DNA of 64,000 nt. Source: Epiperipatus broadwayi (Eukaryota; Onychophora; Udeonychophora; Euonychophora; Peripatidae). The position numbers and the translations under genes were made by a program. Below the pieces are notes generated by a model that saw only the letters and a list, made by a program, of their open reading frames with translations, made no database searches and had not been told where the DNA came from. The DNA is taken from the NCBI GenBank assembly GCA_028023455.1, contig JAQFVV010000317.1:569501-633500 (forward strand), written 5' to 3'. Of this stretch, positions 35,396 to 46,941 are shown piece by piece (within the stretch, counting starts at the first letter, position 1; each line of letters begins with the position of its first letter).

Positions 35396-35654
35396 CTTCA
35401 ATATTGTTTTATTTTATATTTATTTTACAAAGCATCCATGACTTAAATGTGTCACATCCTCCAACTTTAATAAATTTATTATCAGCAATACTGACCTCCC
35501 AATGCAACTCTATTATTATTATTGTCAAATAAATGCTTTGATCACATTCCCACTTTGTTGCTTAGTAAGCTTTTGTCCATGCTATTCTCGAAATCAATAA
35601 ATATTTTATAACACTTAATTTCAAATATTTTCTTAAACTTGTATAATTGCTCAA

Positions 35655-35830
35655 AGCACCTCGCACATGTTCCTATCTCGTCAAGCACATTTTCGTAATG
35701 CTATTTGCCCGAGGAATAGAATATATCACTTTGTTTTAAAACCTTTTTGTCATTTATTGAAATGTAATGCCCACAATTATTTAATATGCATCCCTGTCTC
35801 ATATAAGCAGACAGTGGTGTTATATATAGA
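35655..35830. other. Candidate conserved non-coding element
   Basis: Contains AATTATTTAATATGCATCCC at about 35775, resembling combined homeodomain and POU (TATGCAT) sites. No repeat or coding signal. Confidence 0.3.
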
Positions 35831-36196
35831 TTTTATGAATAAATTTTGTGAAATTATTTAAAACTGAATTTGATCTTATTTTATTGATTCCTATCACTGT
35901 CTTGGTCTATATATATATATATTCTGCATTTCTTTTGTAAATCCATAGATGTTAATTAGCCACCCAAGCTTCTTTTAGTATAGAGTCTTTTGTTTCTCCC
36001 TGACCACCAGGCACCGGTCAAAGGTTATACTAGTAGTGGCATCAGATGCATTATCACGTAGATGGTGCTGTGAAATTTGGACTTTAGATTCGAATTTAGT
36101 ATATCTAGAAGGCAATCCCTCCTAGAATGTTCAGTTTCATGTCTGGGGTTTGAATTCTGCAGTGTGTTAGTGAGATAGACGATTCTGACTGTTACA

Positions 36197-36397
36197 ATAT
36201 GTGGGATTCGAACTCAGACTTTCACACGACCCACTGCTCTCAGTGCCATCTCATATTGCTGACCCACCTGATCACACACATGTTGAAAAGATAAATAATC
36301 ACCAATATACGTGTGTTTGTGATCAGGTGGGTCAGCAATATGAGATGGCACTGAGAATAGTGGGTCGTGTGAAAGTCTGAGTTTGAATCCCACATAT
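36197..36397. repeat. Two SINE copies head-facing as a hairpin
   Basis: The left arm 36197-36283 is the reverse complement of the right arm 36309-36397 with about four mismatches. The loop is about 25 nt. Read on the plus strand the right arm has an A-box-like GGTCAGCAATATGAGATGG and a B-box-like GAGTTTGAATCCC about 45 nt later, fitting a tRNA-derived SINE head. The left arm has GAGTTCGAATCCC, closer to a real B box. A third copy lies at 53834-53920. The pair may be an inverted double insertion or an inverted duplication. Confidence 0.75.
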
Positions 36398-38174
36398 ATT
36401 ACATATATAAATGCAGGTTTAAGCCTGTACAATGTATTAATTTGTATAAATATGTTAGAAAATTGATTTTACTTCTATACCATTTAGTTTTGTCCACTCT
36501 CTCTTTCTTTCTTGTTTTAAGTTGTTATCAAACAAGTTTTTGTTGGAGTGACTTATTTTATAACACAATATTTCTACAAGTTCTTATATGTTGAAAAATT
36601 GATTTTATTTCTTTACTATTTATCTTTCTCCCCCTCTCTCTCATTTTAAGTTGTATTAAACAAGCTTTTCTTGCTGTGACTTATTTTATAAACCAATATA
36701 TCTACAAATTCTTAAACTGTTTGAGATTTTTAAAGATTTTTGCATAGTTCCAAATAAATAAAAATGTCTTTAATGATAGGTAATTATGCATAAAAGTAAA
36801 ATATTATATGGTGCAAACACAATCCATTATTCTCATTTCTAAAATTATTTTCTTCATCTTTTATCTATTCTTTTTGTTCTTGAAATCAACATCATAGAAA
36901 CAATGTCCCTACCCCCCTAGCTCTATCATTTTTCAAAATATCACATTCATTGTTGTCAAAGCAGAATTACACAAATACTTTTTGTATTAAACTTGAAATG
37001 ATTTACAAATACTAAATTTTTCATATATTTAAATATAAATATAATTAATTTGTTCATTATTAAATTATGTTCTGATAAAATATTCTTACAAATTTTCAAA
37101 AAATATTTTTATGATTTTATTTCTATTATTTTTTAAATTTATTTTACATCTAAATTACTTAGGAACTATAGAAAGAAAAAAAAGTTTTATGGCCAAAAGA
37201 AATTAATTGAAATTTATTCATATTTTTTCAACAATTAATCTATAATATTCTCAGGTTGTTCTTTTTTTTTTTTTAAATGCTTGAGTTTGTTTGTTTTATA
37301 TAGTTTAAGTAAGATATGGGAAAGAATTGTTGTTTGTTTGTTTCATAGATAGAGTTTTAAGTAAAATATGCAAAAGGATATATAGAGATTATTTCGGTTT
37401 CAATTGATAGCTTTTAAAATCAAGCTAATACATTTATATTACAATTTATGCATACTAATTCTGATATATAGCTAAAAGGTATACATATTAACTTATTGCA
37501 AAAATATCAAGTGTCAAATTGATTTAAAGTACATTCTGCAATCTTTGAATGAATAAAACTTTGAATCAATTTGACATATATATATATATATGTGTGTGTA
37601 CTATAATTTAAGCCGCCATTTTGAATTTTTTAAAATATGGCCTTGGACACAATTTTCACAATAACTTCAGGTTTAATTATGTTAAAGCAAAAACAATTAC
37701 ATTGCTAGAAACTATAAAAACTAAGGAAAACAATAAGCATAAAATAAATAGTGATAACTCTATAAAAAAATAAGGAAAAAAGAAATGTTCACATCCAATA
37801 ATTATATTTTATTGTTTGTTCATAATTTGGAAATTAACATTAACTAAAATTCAAATTACATCTTCAGTGATAATTTTTTTGTATTCCTCAGAAAATTGTC
37901 TTTCTAAACATGTATAACATGTCTTACCTAAGATAATCCATAGCTTCACAATGTCCTAAAGAAGTTGGTTATGAATTCTTCATTTTTATCGTGTACCCCA
38001 ACAGTTCCAAATGTCAAAGGCATCTATAAAGAAAAAGATTCATCCTAATAAAAGTTACAAAAGAAATCATCATAGCAATTGGCTTCTTGTTTATCCAAAA
38101 CTAGAAATTGTAGTCTACTGTCTATATCACTGATAAAATGAGTTTCATCTCTTCATTTTATATTTTTTTGTGTA
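36398..38174. other. Anonymous AT-rich DNA
   Basis: A direct near-repeat of about 90 bp is visible at 36450-36560 and 36585-36680 (GAAAAATTGATTTTA...TTAAGTTGTTATCAAACAAG type). Otherwise only simple (AT)n/(TG)n tracts near 37577-37600. Confidence 0.4.
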
Positions 38175-38270
38175 CATCAGTAATGTTTATATTCTTTATG
38201 GACACCAGTGATGTTTATATTCTTTATGCTCACAAGTGATGTTTATATTCTTTATGCAAAGAAGTGATGC
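38175..38270 (+). repeat. 28-bp minisatellite, 3 units
   Basis: ATGTTTATATTCTTTATG recurs at 38183, 38211 and 38239 with a 28-bp period. Confidence 0.95.
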
Positions 38271-39093
38271 TATCTTGTTATAGTTATTGTATCACATAGA
38301 TATAATTTATTGCATATAGTCCATTTGTTAGCTATAGACTTGAAAATAATGTTATGAAACATATAGCAAAAACACAGTGACTCCGAAGCATGAACAAGTA
38401 TAAACAAAAACATAAACAAGAATCAGAATTTCATTATATGTTTGTGTATGCAATCTTTCTACACATTTGATTATTCGTTTTATAACTCATTACTTGTAAA
38501 CACAAACATATTATATAAATATAATTATAAATAATAAATTATTAAACTTTTTGAAAATCATTATTTTATAAAATAAGTGAATTAGAACTTTAGAAAATTA
38601 TGGTAGATATGAATTCTATATAAGCATAAATAAATATATAACTACAAACTACCACACACTAATTACAAACTAAAATTAATAAAAAAGATATTTTTTTCAA
38701 AAAATTAAAAAAAAAAATTAAATATTAAAATTATAAGAAAAGGAAAACACATTTTGACAGTTATAGAAAAATCTAATTCATCAGCCATTTATTCACATAT
38801 TAAATTAACTAACCATTCAGTTTAATAAAACACATATTCTGTCAAAAATTGACAATATGATTACAGACTGCTAAGGGAAGCTATAGAGATTTTTAAAAGT
38901 CCTAAGTAAGCATAAATGAAAAGTGTGAATTAAATAAAATTAACAATATTTGGAAAAAAACTATTGGAGGATAAAATATTTTTTAAAAACTTTTCAACCA
39001 ATAGAATTTAAGAATGAGGGGAAAATAACAAAAAACAAACAATGATTTTAAATCTAATCACACACATACTTTTGATTTGAGAAAGAAGAAACT

Positions 39094-39133
39094 CTGAAGA
39101 AAGTACTTGTTATTGTACTGAAATGTCAGCTAT
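39094..39133 (+). ncRNA. Degenerate hammerhead-like motif
   Basis: CTGAAGA is followed by a 5-bp hairpin (AGTAC/GTACT, with one extra A after the core) and then GAAA and TGTC. These are the hammerhead landmarks in the right order. Stem III is minimal and stem I pairs poorly, so I read it as a decayed hammerhead, possibly the tail of a Penelope-like element, rather than an active ribozyme. Confidence 0.35.
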
Positions 39134-39218
39134 TTAGCTATTATATTTTTCTTACATGGAAGCTCCTGGAAATAATACTATGAATTCATCATTCATCCAT
39201 GAGAATATATATATATAT

Positions 39219-40190
39219 AAACAAAGGGAGTAAATCATCTTCCCCCAGATTATGTCTTAAAAGCACTCCTAATGTTGAACATAAGATCAAGAATAGAATG
39301 AGTTCACCTATTCTTGATAGCTCAGATGTTTATAAGCATACTTTTGTCAACATTGTTGGTAATTCACAGTGAATATAATTTATTAACCAGATGGAATATG
39401 GCACTTAAAAGTTATTAAATTCATACTTAATTATATAAAACTGGAGGCAGCATCTCACTTTTAACACCTTGATTGTAATAATTAAACAAGAATTAATGTA
39501 TAAATTTTAAATTAAACATAACTCAATGTGTATGTAAACAAAGGGAGTAAGTCATTTTTTCCAAGCTAAAAGCCCTCTAACTATTGAACTAAGGATCAAG
39601 AATAGAATGAGGCCACCTATTTTTGATAGTTCTGATGTTTATAAGCATACTGTTGTTGGTAATTCAGAGTGAAAATAATTTATCAATCAGGTGGGCTATG
39701 TCACTTAAGAGTTTACCAACAATGTTGACAAAGATATGCTTATAAACATCAGAGCTACCAAAAATAGGTGGATCCATTCTATTCTTCATCATTTGTTCAA
39801 CATTTATGAGTGTTTTTAAGACATAGCCTGGATGAGTGTGATTTACTTCCTTTATTTACATATATGCATTGAGTTTTTTTAATTTAAAGTTTACGTATTA
39901 AATCTTATTTAATTATTACAATCAAGGTTTTAAATATGAAATGCTGCATCCAGCCTTGTATAATTAATTATGATTTTCATCTGATTGATAAATTATTTTC
40001 ACTCTGAATTACCAACAATATTGACAAAGATATGCTTATAAACATCAGAGCTACCAAGAATAGGTGGGTTTGTTCTATTCATGATCTTTAGTTCAACATT
40101 TAGAGTGCCTTTAAGTCATATCCTGGGGTAGTGTGGTTTTCTTCTTTTGTTTACATATAAATTGAGTTATGTTTGATTTAAAATTGAATT
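39219..40190. repeat. Direct-then-inverted repeat block, about 300-bp unit
   Basis: Two direct units (39219-39537 and 39538-39712) are followed by inverted copies (39715-40010 and 40011-40190). Landmarks are AACAAAGGGAGTAA at unit starts and CTTATAAACATCAGAGCTAC in the inverted copies. Units differ by point changes and small gaps, so the array is not recent. The inverted copies run across the unit junction, meaning a tandem precursor was inverted. No ORF and no complete hammerhead lie inside. Confidence 0.85.
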
Positions 40191-40238
40191 CATATGATTG
40201 TTTAACAAAAAGGAAATAGCAAAATATCTGAATAATAA

Positions 40239-40497
40239 AAAATATTCTATAGTAAATGCTTTTATTTTATGTTTAAACCATAAAAGAAAGTAATTGTTTC
40301 TTCACTCACAATTGGGGTTTTTAGATAGAACTTCAATAAAAGGGGAATCAAATTAATTAATTCCACCCATATGTGGACCCTGCTCCATGATTTTTTTCAA
40401 GTTCAATCTAAAAAAACCCAGTTGGGGTTGAAGAAATAATTATTTTGGGGGAGTTTTTAGTACACAACAAATAAAAGCATTTACTATGAAATATTTT
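40239..40497. mobile_element. Fold-back MITE
   Basis: The left end (40239-40340, with TAGTAAATGCTTTTATTT) is the imperfect reverse complement of the right end (40400-40497, with AAATAAAAGCATTTACTA). About 60 bp of spacer lies between. No target duplication could be fixed because the flanks are AT-rich. Superfamily unknown. Confidence 0.7.
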
Positions 40498-43189
40498 TAT
40501 CTCTATTATTATCATGGTAATAATTATCTTAAATCAACATGTTATTCTATTCTCATTAAATGTGAAACTCTTATTATTTCATCCAATGTGGCATAGAGTA
40601 GCTCTGGATAGAAAAATGTTTAAGCATACTATATATTGTATCTAATCACTGATTTTTTTAAACATATGCAATTGCTTTGATATTAAAATGTATGTATACT
40701 ATGCAAATATTTTGTATAGAATATATATGGAATATTTTGAGTTATAAAGCATTAACTGTGAATATTGATTAAATCATTTTTATCTACAATTTTTAATGGA
40801 TTTTTGAGACTATCATTTTTTCATATCAATTTTTTATTTTATCCAATTGAAACACAATGGATCCAGACTTGAAAATAATTATAACATTTGCACACAGCTT
40901 CCAATTATGTGTATATTTGGATTTACAAAATAATTCCTAAACCTATATCAAGTGCAAAACATTTTAAAAATATGATGACCAAATCAATAAAGTGTTCATT
41001 TCTGCTTTTTGTGATAAGTGAACCTTTTGTATGACATATTGTAATGCTTATTTTTGTATGACATATTGTAATGCTTATTTTTGTATTCTATAATATAGGT
41101 AAGAATAAATATGCACCTGAAAGAGAAAATCTGACTTGGATAAAATTGAATTTACACCAAAAGTTGCAGAACAGGTTATTTATTACATTGGTAGGAGACT
41201 GTATTGATTTATATCAGCAGTTCATTATGTCATAAAGAGTTGAAATGATTTTTAAAATATTCTCAAAAAATTTTTAAAAAATTTTAATCTTATTAGCCAT
41301 TATCATTGCAAGAAAAATTTTACTTGATCTTTAAGTCAGTTAACTTTTTTTTTTCATAATAAAACCTCTAATAGAGATTTTGCTCACCATAGTGTTTTAC
41401 CTGAAGTTTTATCCAGTTATTTCAATAATTGATTTGCTTTTAGAATATATATGTATTTTGACGTTTTATTTTTATCAGAGACATTTCACTACATTTTTTG
41501 TAACAACTCTATTTTATATTATTTGTAAAAGATCCTTTAATTAAAACAATAGATATATCATAATTGATGTAAATGACCCCAGACATAAACCTATAACTAA
41601 TAATGGAAAGACATTTTTGATGATTTTCAAACTGTAATTGGTTCCTGATATGAGAAAAATTGGCAGTCTTCTAATTTCTATCTGTCTTTAGAATTCTATT
41701 AGAATTATGTCTCACCACAGTTTTTCTGATTAGAACTTTTGATCATATAAAAAGTACACCTGAATAATTATACCAAATTGATTATTGAGAAGATCCAAAT
41801 AATCAAGATCACAAATTTTAAAGGTAACATTATGGATTTATTAAGCTTGTGCCCACTCTGGCTTCAATAGTCTTTAATGATTTAAATAAAATTTATTATA
41901 ATACATTATATTTGCTTGACAACTTCTCTAGCAAATTGTCATTGAAAATTTGATAAAATTAGAAGCTAGGTACTATAAATTTTAAAAGTTTTAAAAATCA
42001 TAACTTTAAAATAGATATTTCAAGCTTATAGCCTTAAAAATTCCAAAAGTTGGATTCTTTTACTAGGATAACTATGAATGATAATGTTACTAAATATATC
42101 TTTGAAACAAATTTTAAAAATTCAATATTTATTATAAACGACTGGCCTTCTCTTTTCTAAGATGCTGAAATCTTTTTTCAAATCTTAATGATCCTTTACT
42201 CTTTTATAAAATTTATGTTCAATCATAGATTCCATTTCCAATTAAACTGAATTTTTTTAACCATTTAAATGAAGTGGTACTTCATTGTTTTCAAATAAGT
42301 CTATATACATTAATGATTTTAAATGACAAACATCTAAGATAATCTTGAAATATTCCCAGCTAAAGACCTTTTGATATGCATCTACATATTGTTAAGATTA
42401 TTATTTATGTTTGATTGCCATGATAGTCAGTTGAATTTAGTTTTACATTTAATAGCATTAAAAATAGTTGTCACAGGTTGAAACATATAATTCTTCAAAG
42501 ATTTGAATTACTTACTAATAATTTTTTTCTCGAGATGTTACCAAATCCTACACAAATACATATGTTCTTGAATATCTTCTTTTACAAATAGTATTGTAAA
42601 GATGTAATATATATTATTGTTTAATCTGTTTTTTTTTAACAATTGATTAATATTAGTTGTACAAATATATATAATTATTAGTTTTTAAAAAAGGCACCCT
42701 TCATCATATATAAATCAATAAAAAAAAAAAGTGTAATCGAAACATATCTTTAAAAGATATTTAAAGAATTAATTTTCTAATCTGTGTTCCCCTCCCACCA
42801 TGTTTATTTATTTGATTATTAAATATATCTTTAGTTGTTTTATATATATATAAGTTCACCAGAATCGCATAACTTTACTAGAAAGATACGAAATTAATCA
42901 GCATGTAAATAAAGCTTGCATATGATGAAAGAAATTTATAGATTAATAGGTCAAATGTATTTTCGAATATTTATATATTATATTTCTTTTGTTACCTGTT
43001 ATTGTTGTTGTTCGTTTATATTTTAGAAAGTTATGTAGTAAATTAACTAAGTTTGGTTCTTAAAAGACAAACTTATTTTAGTTATTTTTTTTATTAGGAT
43101 ATTCAATAAATATTAACTTCCTCCTCTCACACACGCTTACACTTTTAAAAAAATTACTGTGTGTGAATTTATTATAAAATTATACTCTT
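40498..43189. other. Anonymous AT-rich DNA
   Basis: A 27-bp tandem duplication (TTGTATGACATATTGTAATG) lies at about 41026-41082. Nothing else was recognised. Confidence 0.5.
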
Positions 43190-43520
43190 AAGAAAAGTTC
43201 TGAAGTTTTCAGTGGGCTTTTTATGCTCCAGGTTTCCGCTATAATTGGGATGTTGGACGGTCATTGTCCCATGAGCTAGGATGAGCCAGACAATAAATTA
43301 GCTTTGTCAAGGAGCAGAGTGCTGGAGCCATATGTTGTTTTTGGAGCCGTTGAGTAGAAATTATTACACCCCTCATTTCTAATATTAAAAAGGACTCGGC
43401 AAGCCCCCAACTGTTACTAAACTTTATTTTCACAATACCGAAAAATTGCTGTATTTTGTGCATATTTGATTTTCAAATGGAAAAGAATCACCGTTAAAAT
43501 GGCTGAAAATGTGATTTTAA
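43190..43520. other. Candidate conserved non-coding element
   Basis: A complex island containing GACAATAAATTAGCTTTGTC (about 43288), which packs two SOX-type half sites around a homeodomain TTAGC core. It lies just left of the Penelope-like insertion and shows no coding frame with family resemblance. Interpretation as an enhancer is inference. Confidence 0.35.
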
Positions 43521-44055
43521 TTAATATTCCAGTTTGTTTGCCATATCCTTTATTATTATTGAGATATAAGTGGAGAATTATAAATAACTTTTTTATTTAT
43601 CAAATACTGCATGTTATTTATCATTGTTTCATGTACAGTGCATACTTCCTATTTTTGTACCATTATATATTTAAATATTTATATTTTAAATTTAGTGACT
43701 ATGAAATCTTCTTAATACGCAATAAATAATTCAAAACATTTTTTTGTAAAAAAATTAAAAAATTCATTTATGATTAGTAACATTTTTTTTTTTGTTATCA
43801 TTATTAAAAAAATAATTGGAATATTTAAATCTTGAATATTAAAGAGAATAAAATTTATTAATAAGTTATTTAAAAATAGATAAATATAGCTTTACTTCTC
43901 ACTATATGTAAAATATATAATTGTTAATTAGAGAAGATATTAATTAGTATTAAAGTTTATCGGCTTAACGTTTTCGAGGATCCATGCCTCATATTCATAG
44001 CCTTCATAAAATGTATAATAAAATATGCAAATACAAATATTCAAATAAGCTAGTA

Positions 44056-45546
44056 TTACGTAGCCCATTTCTTCGAGATCTCGAAGCAAGTATCCTTTCT
44101 ATTAATGGCATGGATGTTTCCATTGATGTAAAATGCCTCCTTTATTTTTCTTTTGTGATCATTTGATTCTGAGCACAATATTATGGGATTGGCGGGTGTG
44201 AAGTTGTGTCCAGATTGTTTAGCATGCTCCAAGAATACAGAGGACGTGTTGCTGTTTTTCTGAGCTCTGTTAAATGTGTAAATATGTTGACCCAGTCTAG
44301 TATTGATTGTAGCTTTCGTTTCACCATAATATATAGCATGGCATCCAGCCTGAGGGCAGGCAATAGAGTACACCACGTGTGGGGTGAACGATCGATCAAT
44401 GTGGTCTTTAGAGTTGTTAAGCAATCTATTAGAATTAGGTGGAGTTCTAACTGCTATGTTAAATTTATCGTTTAATGCTTTCATTAGTTTGTTAGATATT
44501 TTAGGAATGTAGGGGATTGTTATTCTAGGTAGATTGGTGCGAGGTACATTATTGTTTATTGTATTATTAAATTTTATGATTTTATTTTTAATAGCTTTGA
44601 ATTTGAATCCTGCTGCTAATAGATCTTTAATATAGTTGTTTATGTTTTCTTTCCTGTCTGCTTCATATTTACATAAATAAAAGTTTCTAAACAAAAATGC
44701 ATTAAGGCCAGCAAATTTATGCGATGCAGGTGAGTTAGAGTTAGGGTGGATACAGCTGCGAATTTCAAATGGTTTAACAATCATTTTGTAATCTATTAAG
44801 TGGCGATTTCTCGATAAAGAGAGGTCGAGATATTTAAGTTCTTTATTATTTTCATATGTGATGGTGAATGAAAGTTTGGTTAAGTTTTGTAAATCACGTA
44901 GTATATTTAAAGTATTATCTTTAGAGGTTATGATAAAGATATCGTCTACATAACGAATATATGTAAAGTCTTGGTTGATATTGTGATATTTTGGAAGGAT
45001 CGATAGCTCGTATTTATTTAAATATATGCTAGATAAAACACCACTGATAGGAAGGCCCATGGGCCATCCATCTTGCATTGTGTACCACTTGTTTTCAAAG
45101 AGTGTAAATATATGTGAATCAAGCCATGACAGGAAAGCAATAATGAATTTAACTCTTTCACTAGGGCAATGTGCTCGCAGTAGCTCTTCGTGTACTATTT
45201 GGATAGATGCTTTTCGATTAATTGATCCATATAGTTCCTTCACATCCATTGTAGCCATAATTGAAGTCTGAGAGATTTGAGTATTTTTGATTTTGGAGAT
45301 GAATTGGAGAGACGAGTTTATCGTGTATGAGCCAAAATTAAGGTAATCTATAAGTAATTGATTGATTAATTTGGCTGCTTCAAAATAATGCACACCACCG
45401 AAATCCATCATCAATCTAAGTGGTTCGCCTGTTTTATGTAGTTTTAAATTGGCAAACATTCGGGGGGGGGGGTCTAGTGGCAGAAGGGTAAATCCTGTAA
45501 TATTCGGATTTAGTAATCCCTTTATCCTTGAAAGTCCGAAGCACAT
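44056..45546 (-). CDS. Penelope-like reverse transcriptase with GIY-YIG endonuclease, copy A (N-terminally truncated)
   Basis: The 496-codon open frame carries the RT core: FANLKLHKTGEPLR (31-44), ATMDVKELYG with catalytic Asp101, GWPMGLPISGVLS (160-172) and YVDD (199-202). The Penelope-type GIY-YIG nuclease follows: VVYSI (391-395), IYYGET (405-410), Arg417 and the Cys residues of CPQAGC. Such enzymes nick DNA and prime reverse transcription of their own RNA. A full Penelope protein is longer (roughly 700-850 residues). Here the N-terminus is cut by the junction at 45652 and by a shifted frame at a C11 tract (45462-45472). Only residues from about 28 on are authentic; the preceding ones are read out of frame. 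There are no stops through RT and endonuclease, so the copy is young, but it is not a complete gene. Confidence 0.9.
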   Translation of the reverse strand: MCFGLSRIKGLLNPNITGFTLLPLDPPPRMFANLKLHKTGEPLRLMMDFGGVHYFEAAKLINQLLIDYLNFGSYTINSSLQFISKIKNTQISQTSIMATMDVKELYGSINRKASIQIVHEELLRAHCPSERVKFIIAFLSWLDSHIFTLFENKWYTMQDGWPMGLPISGVLSSIYLNKYELSILPKYHNINQDFTYIRYVDDIFIITSKDNTLNILRDLQNLTKLSFTITYENNKELKYLDLSLSRNRHLIDYKMIVKPFEIRSCIHPNSNSPASHKFAGLNAFLFRNFYLCKYEADRKENINNYIKDLLAAGFKFKAIKNKIIKFNNTINNNVPRTNLPRITIPYIPKISNKLMKALNDKFNIAVRTPPNSNRLLNNSKDHIDRSFTPHVVYSIACPQAGCHAIYYGETKATINTRLGQHIYTFNRAQKNSNTSSVFLEHAKQSGHNFTPANPIILCSESNDHKRKIKEAFYINGNIHAINRKDTCFEISKKWAT

Positions 45547-45652
45547 TGTTAATAAATTTATCTCGCTCTAGTTTAATATTAAAAGAGTTATCATGCACCA
45601 ACTTTAATATTTTAATTTGGTCGTGCATTTTATTTTTATAGTCTGTGTTATT

Positions 45653-46037
45653 CAGAAAAACAGCAACACGTCCTCTGTATTCTTGGAGCATGCTAAACAA
45701 TCTGGACACAACTTCACACCCGCCAATCCCATAATATTGTGCTCAGAATCAAATGATCACAAAAGAAAAATAAAGGAGGCATTTTACATCAATGGAAACA
45801 TCCATGCCATTAATAGAAAGGATACTTGCTTCGAGATCTCGAAGAAATGGGCTACGTAATACTAGTTTATTTGAATATTTGTATTTGCATATTTTATTAT
45901 ACATTTTATGAAGGCTATGAATATGAGGCATGGATCCTCGAAAATGTTAAGCCGATAAACTTTAATACTAATTAATATCTTCTCTAATTAACAATTATAT
46001 ATTTTACATATAGTGAGAAGTAAAGCTATATTTATTA
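45653..46037 (+). repeat. Penelope 3' fragment placed in tandem before copy B (pLTR-like)
   Basis: About 385 bp matching the 3' end of both A (inverted) and B (49005 onward), covering the last endonuclease codons and the non-coding tail. It joins copy B head-to-tail, the pLTR arrangement described for Penelope elements. A small palindrome, GAGG/CCTC followed by GAAAA, lies in the tail near 45931. A hammerhead core was looked for here and not found. Confidence 0.85.
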
Positions 46038-46086
46038 CATAATGGATAGAGGTCAATAAAAACAGATCTTACATTGCGGAATTTCG

Positions 46087-46941
46087 ATGATTAAATACGA
46101 GCAAAGACTTTCGTTCTTTTCTAAATGCAAGGAATATAATATTATGCCCAATTGTTGTGTGGTTAAAATCAATAGAACAATATACAATAATTTTAAAATT
46201 AAGAATGAATTGCAGAAACAGCTTTTGGCACATGTAACATATGGATGTAGAGATGCTTTCAAAAAGCAAACAATCAGATGGAATAAAATGACTGCGAACT
46301 ACTTAATCCCCCAGTGGATGCAAGATAAACTGCATAAAATTGAGAGATTTCATACAGCAAAATTTGAAAATAAAATACATTTTTTTCTTATCAAGCAAAA
46401 CAAATATCGCCATAGGATTAATACAGACGCGTTCATTAACAAAACTTCAATTACACCACCATATGAAATCAAGAAAATTTTATCCTTCGGACCGAAATAT
46501 GTAGGAGGAAGTTGGAGATCTCCTAAACTCGAACTAATAGCAGACATTGAAGCGAGTCTCATTAACAATATACAAAGAGATGCTATCATCACCGATATAT
46601 CTAAACTATTAAATAACAATTTGGTTGATAAAGAAGGAAAAGCATGGAATAAAAGTATATTAAATACCAAACAATATTTCAAAACACACAATATTACTTG
46701 TCTCAAAGAAGACAAAGGCAATCATTTTGTTTTGCTAAATAACACAGACTATAAAAATAAAATGCACGACCAAATTAAAATATTAAAGTTGGTGCATGAT
46801 AACTCTTTTAATATTAAACTAGATCGAGATAAATTTATTAACAATGTGCTTCGGACTTTCAAGGATAAAGGGATTACTAAATCCGAATATTACAGGATTT
46901 ACCCTTCTGCCACTAGACCCCCCGAATGTTTGCCAATTTAA
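46087..46941 (+). CDS. Penelope-like protein, N-terminal region, copy B
   Basis: A 284-codon frame encodes the N-terminal part of the Penelope protein. It is basic and Asn/Lys-rich, with LSFGPKYVGG (132-141) and LKEDKGNHFVLLNNTDY (206-222), the latter corresponding to the conserved first RT block of Penelope-like elements (K-x-D-K-G-N). The ATG at 46087 is the first in frame after the junction with the 3' fragment. The frame is lost at a C-tract (46918-46923, six C where the frame across the block suggests seven), ending in ECLPI and a stop. The RT continues in the next frame from 46926. It is a broken gene. Confidence 0.85.
   Translation: MIKYEQRLSFFSKCKEYNIMPNCCVVKINRTIYNNFKIKNELQKQLLAHVTYGCRDAFKKQTIRWNKMTANYLIPQWMQDKLHKIERFHTAKFENKIHFFLIKQNKYRHRINTDAFINKTSITPPYEIKKILSFGPKYVGGSWRSPKLELIADIEASLINNIQRDAIITDISKLLNNNLVDKEGKAWNKSILNTKQYFKTHNITCLKEDKGNHFVLLNNTDYKNKMHDQIKILKLVHDNSFNIKLDRDKFINNVLRTFKDKGITKSEYYRIYPSATRPPECLPI

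Noticed and set aside
43984-44475. Plus-strand frames over Penelope copy A
   Set aside because: Shadows of the minus-strand RT/endonuclease frame.
45880-45990. Possible hammerhead in the Penelope tail (GAGGCATGGATCCTCGAAAA)
   Set aside because: The CTGANGA core is replaced (AATATGA) and two extra bases separate stem II from GAAA, so the hammerhead rules are not met.
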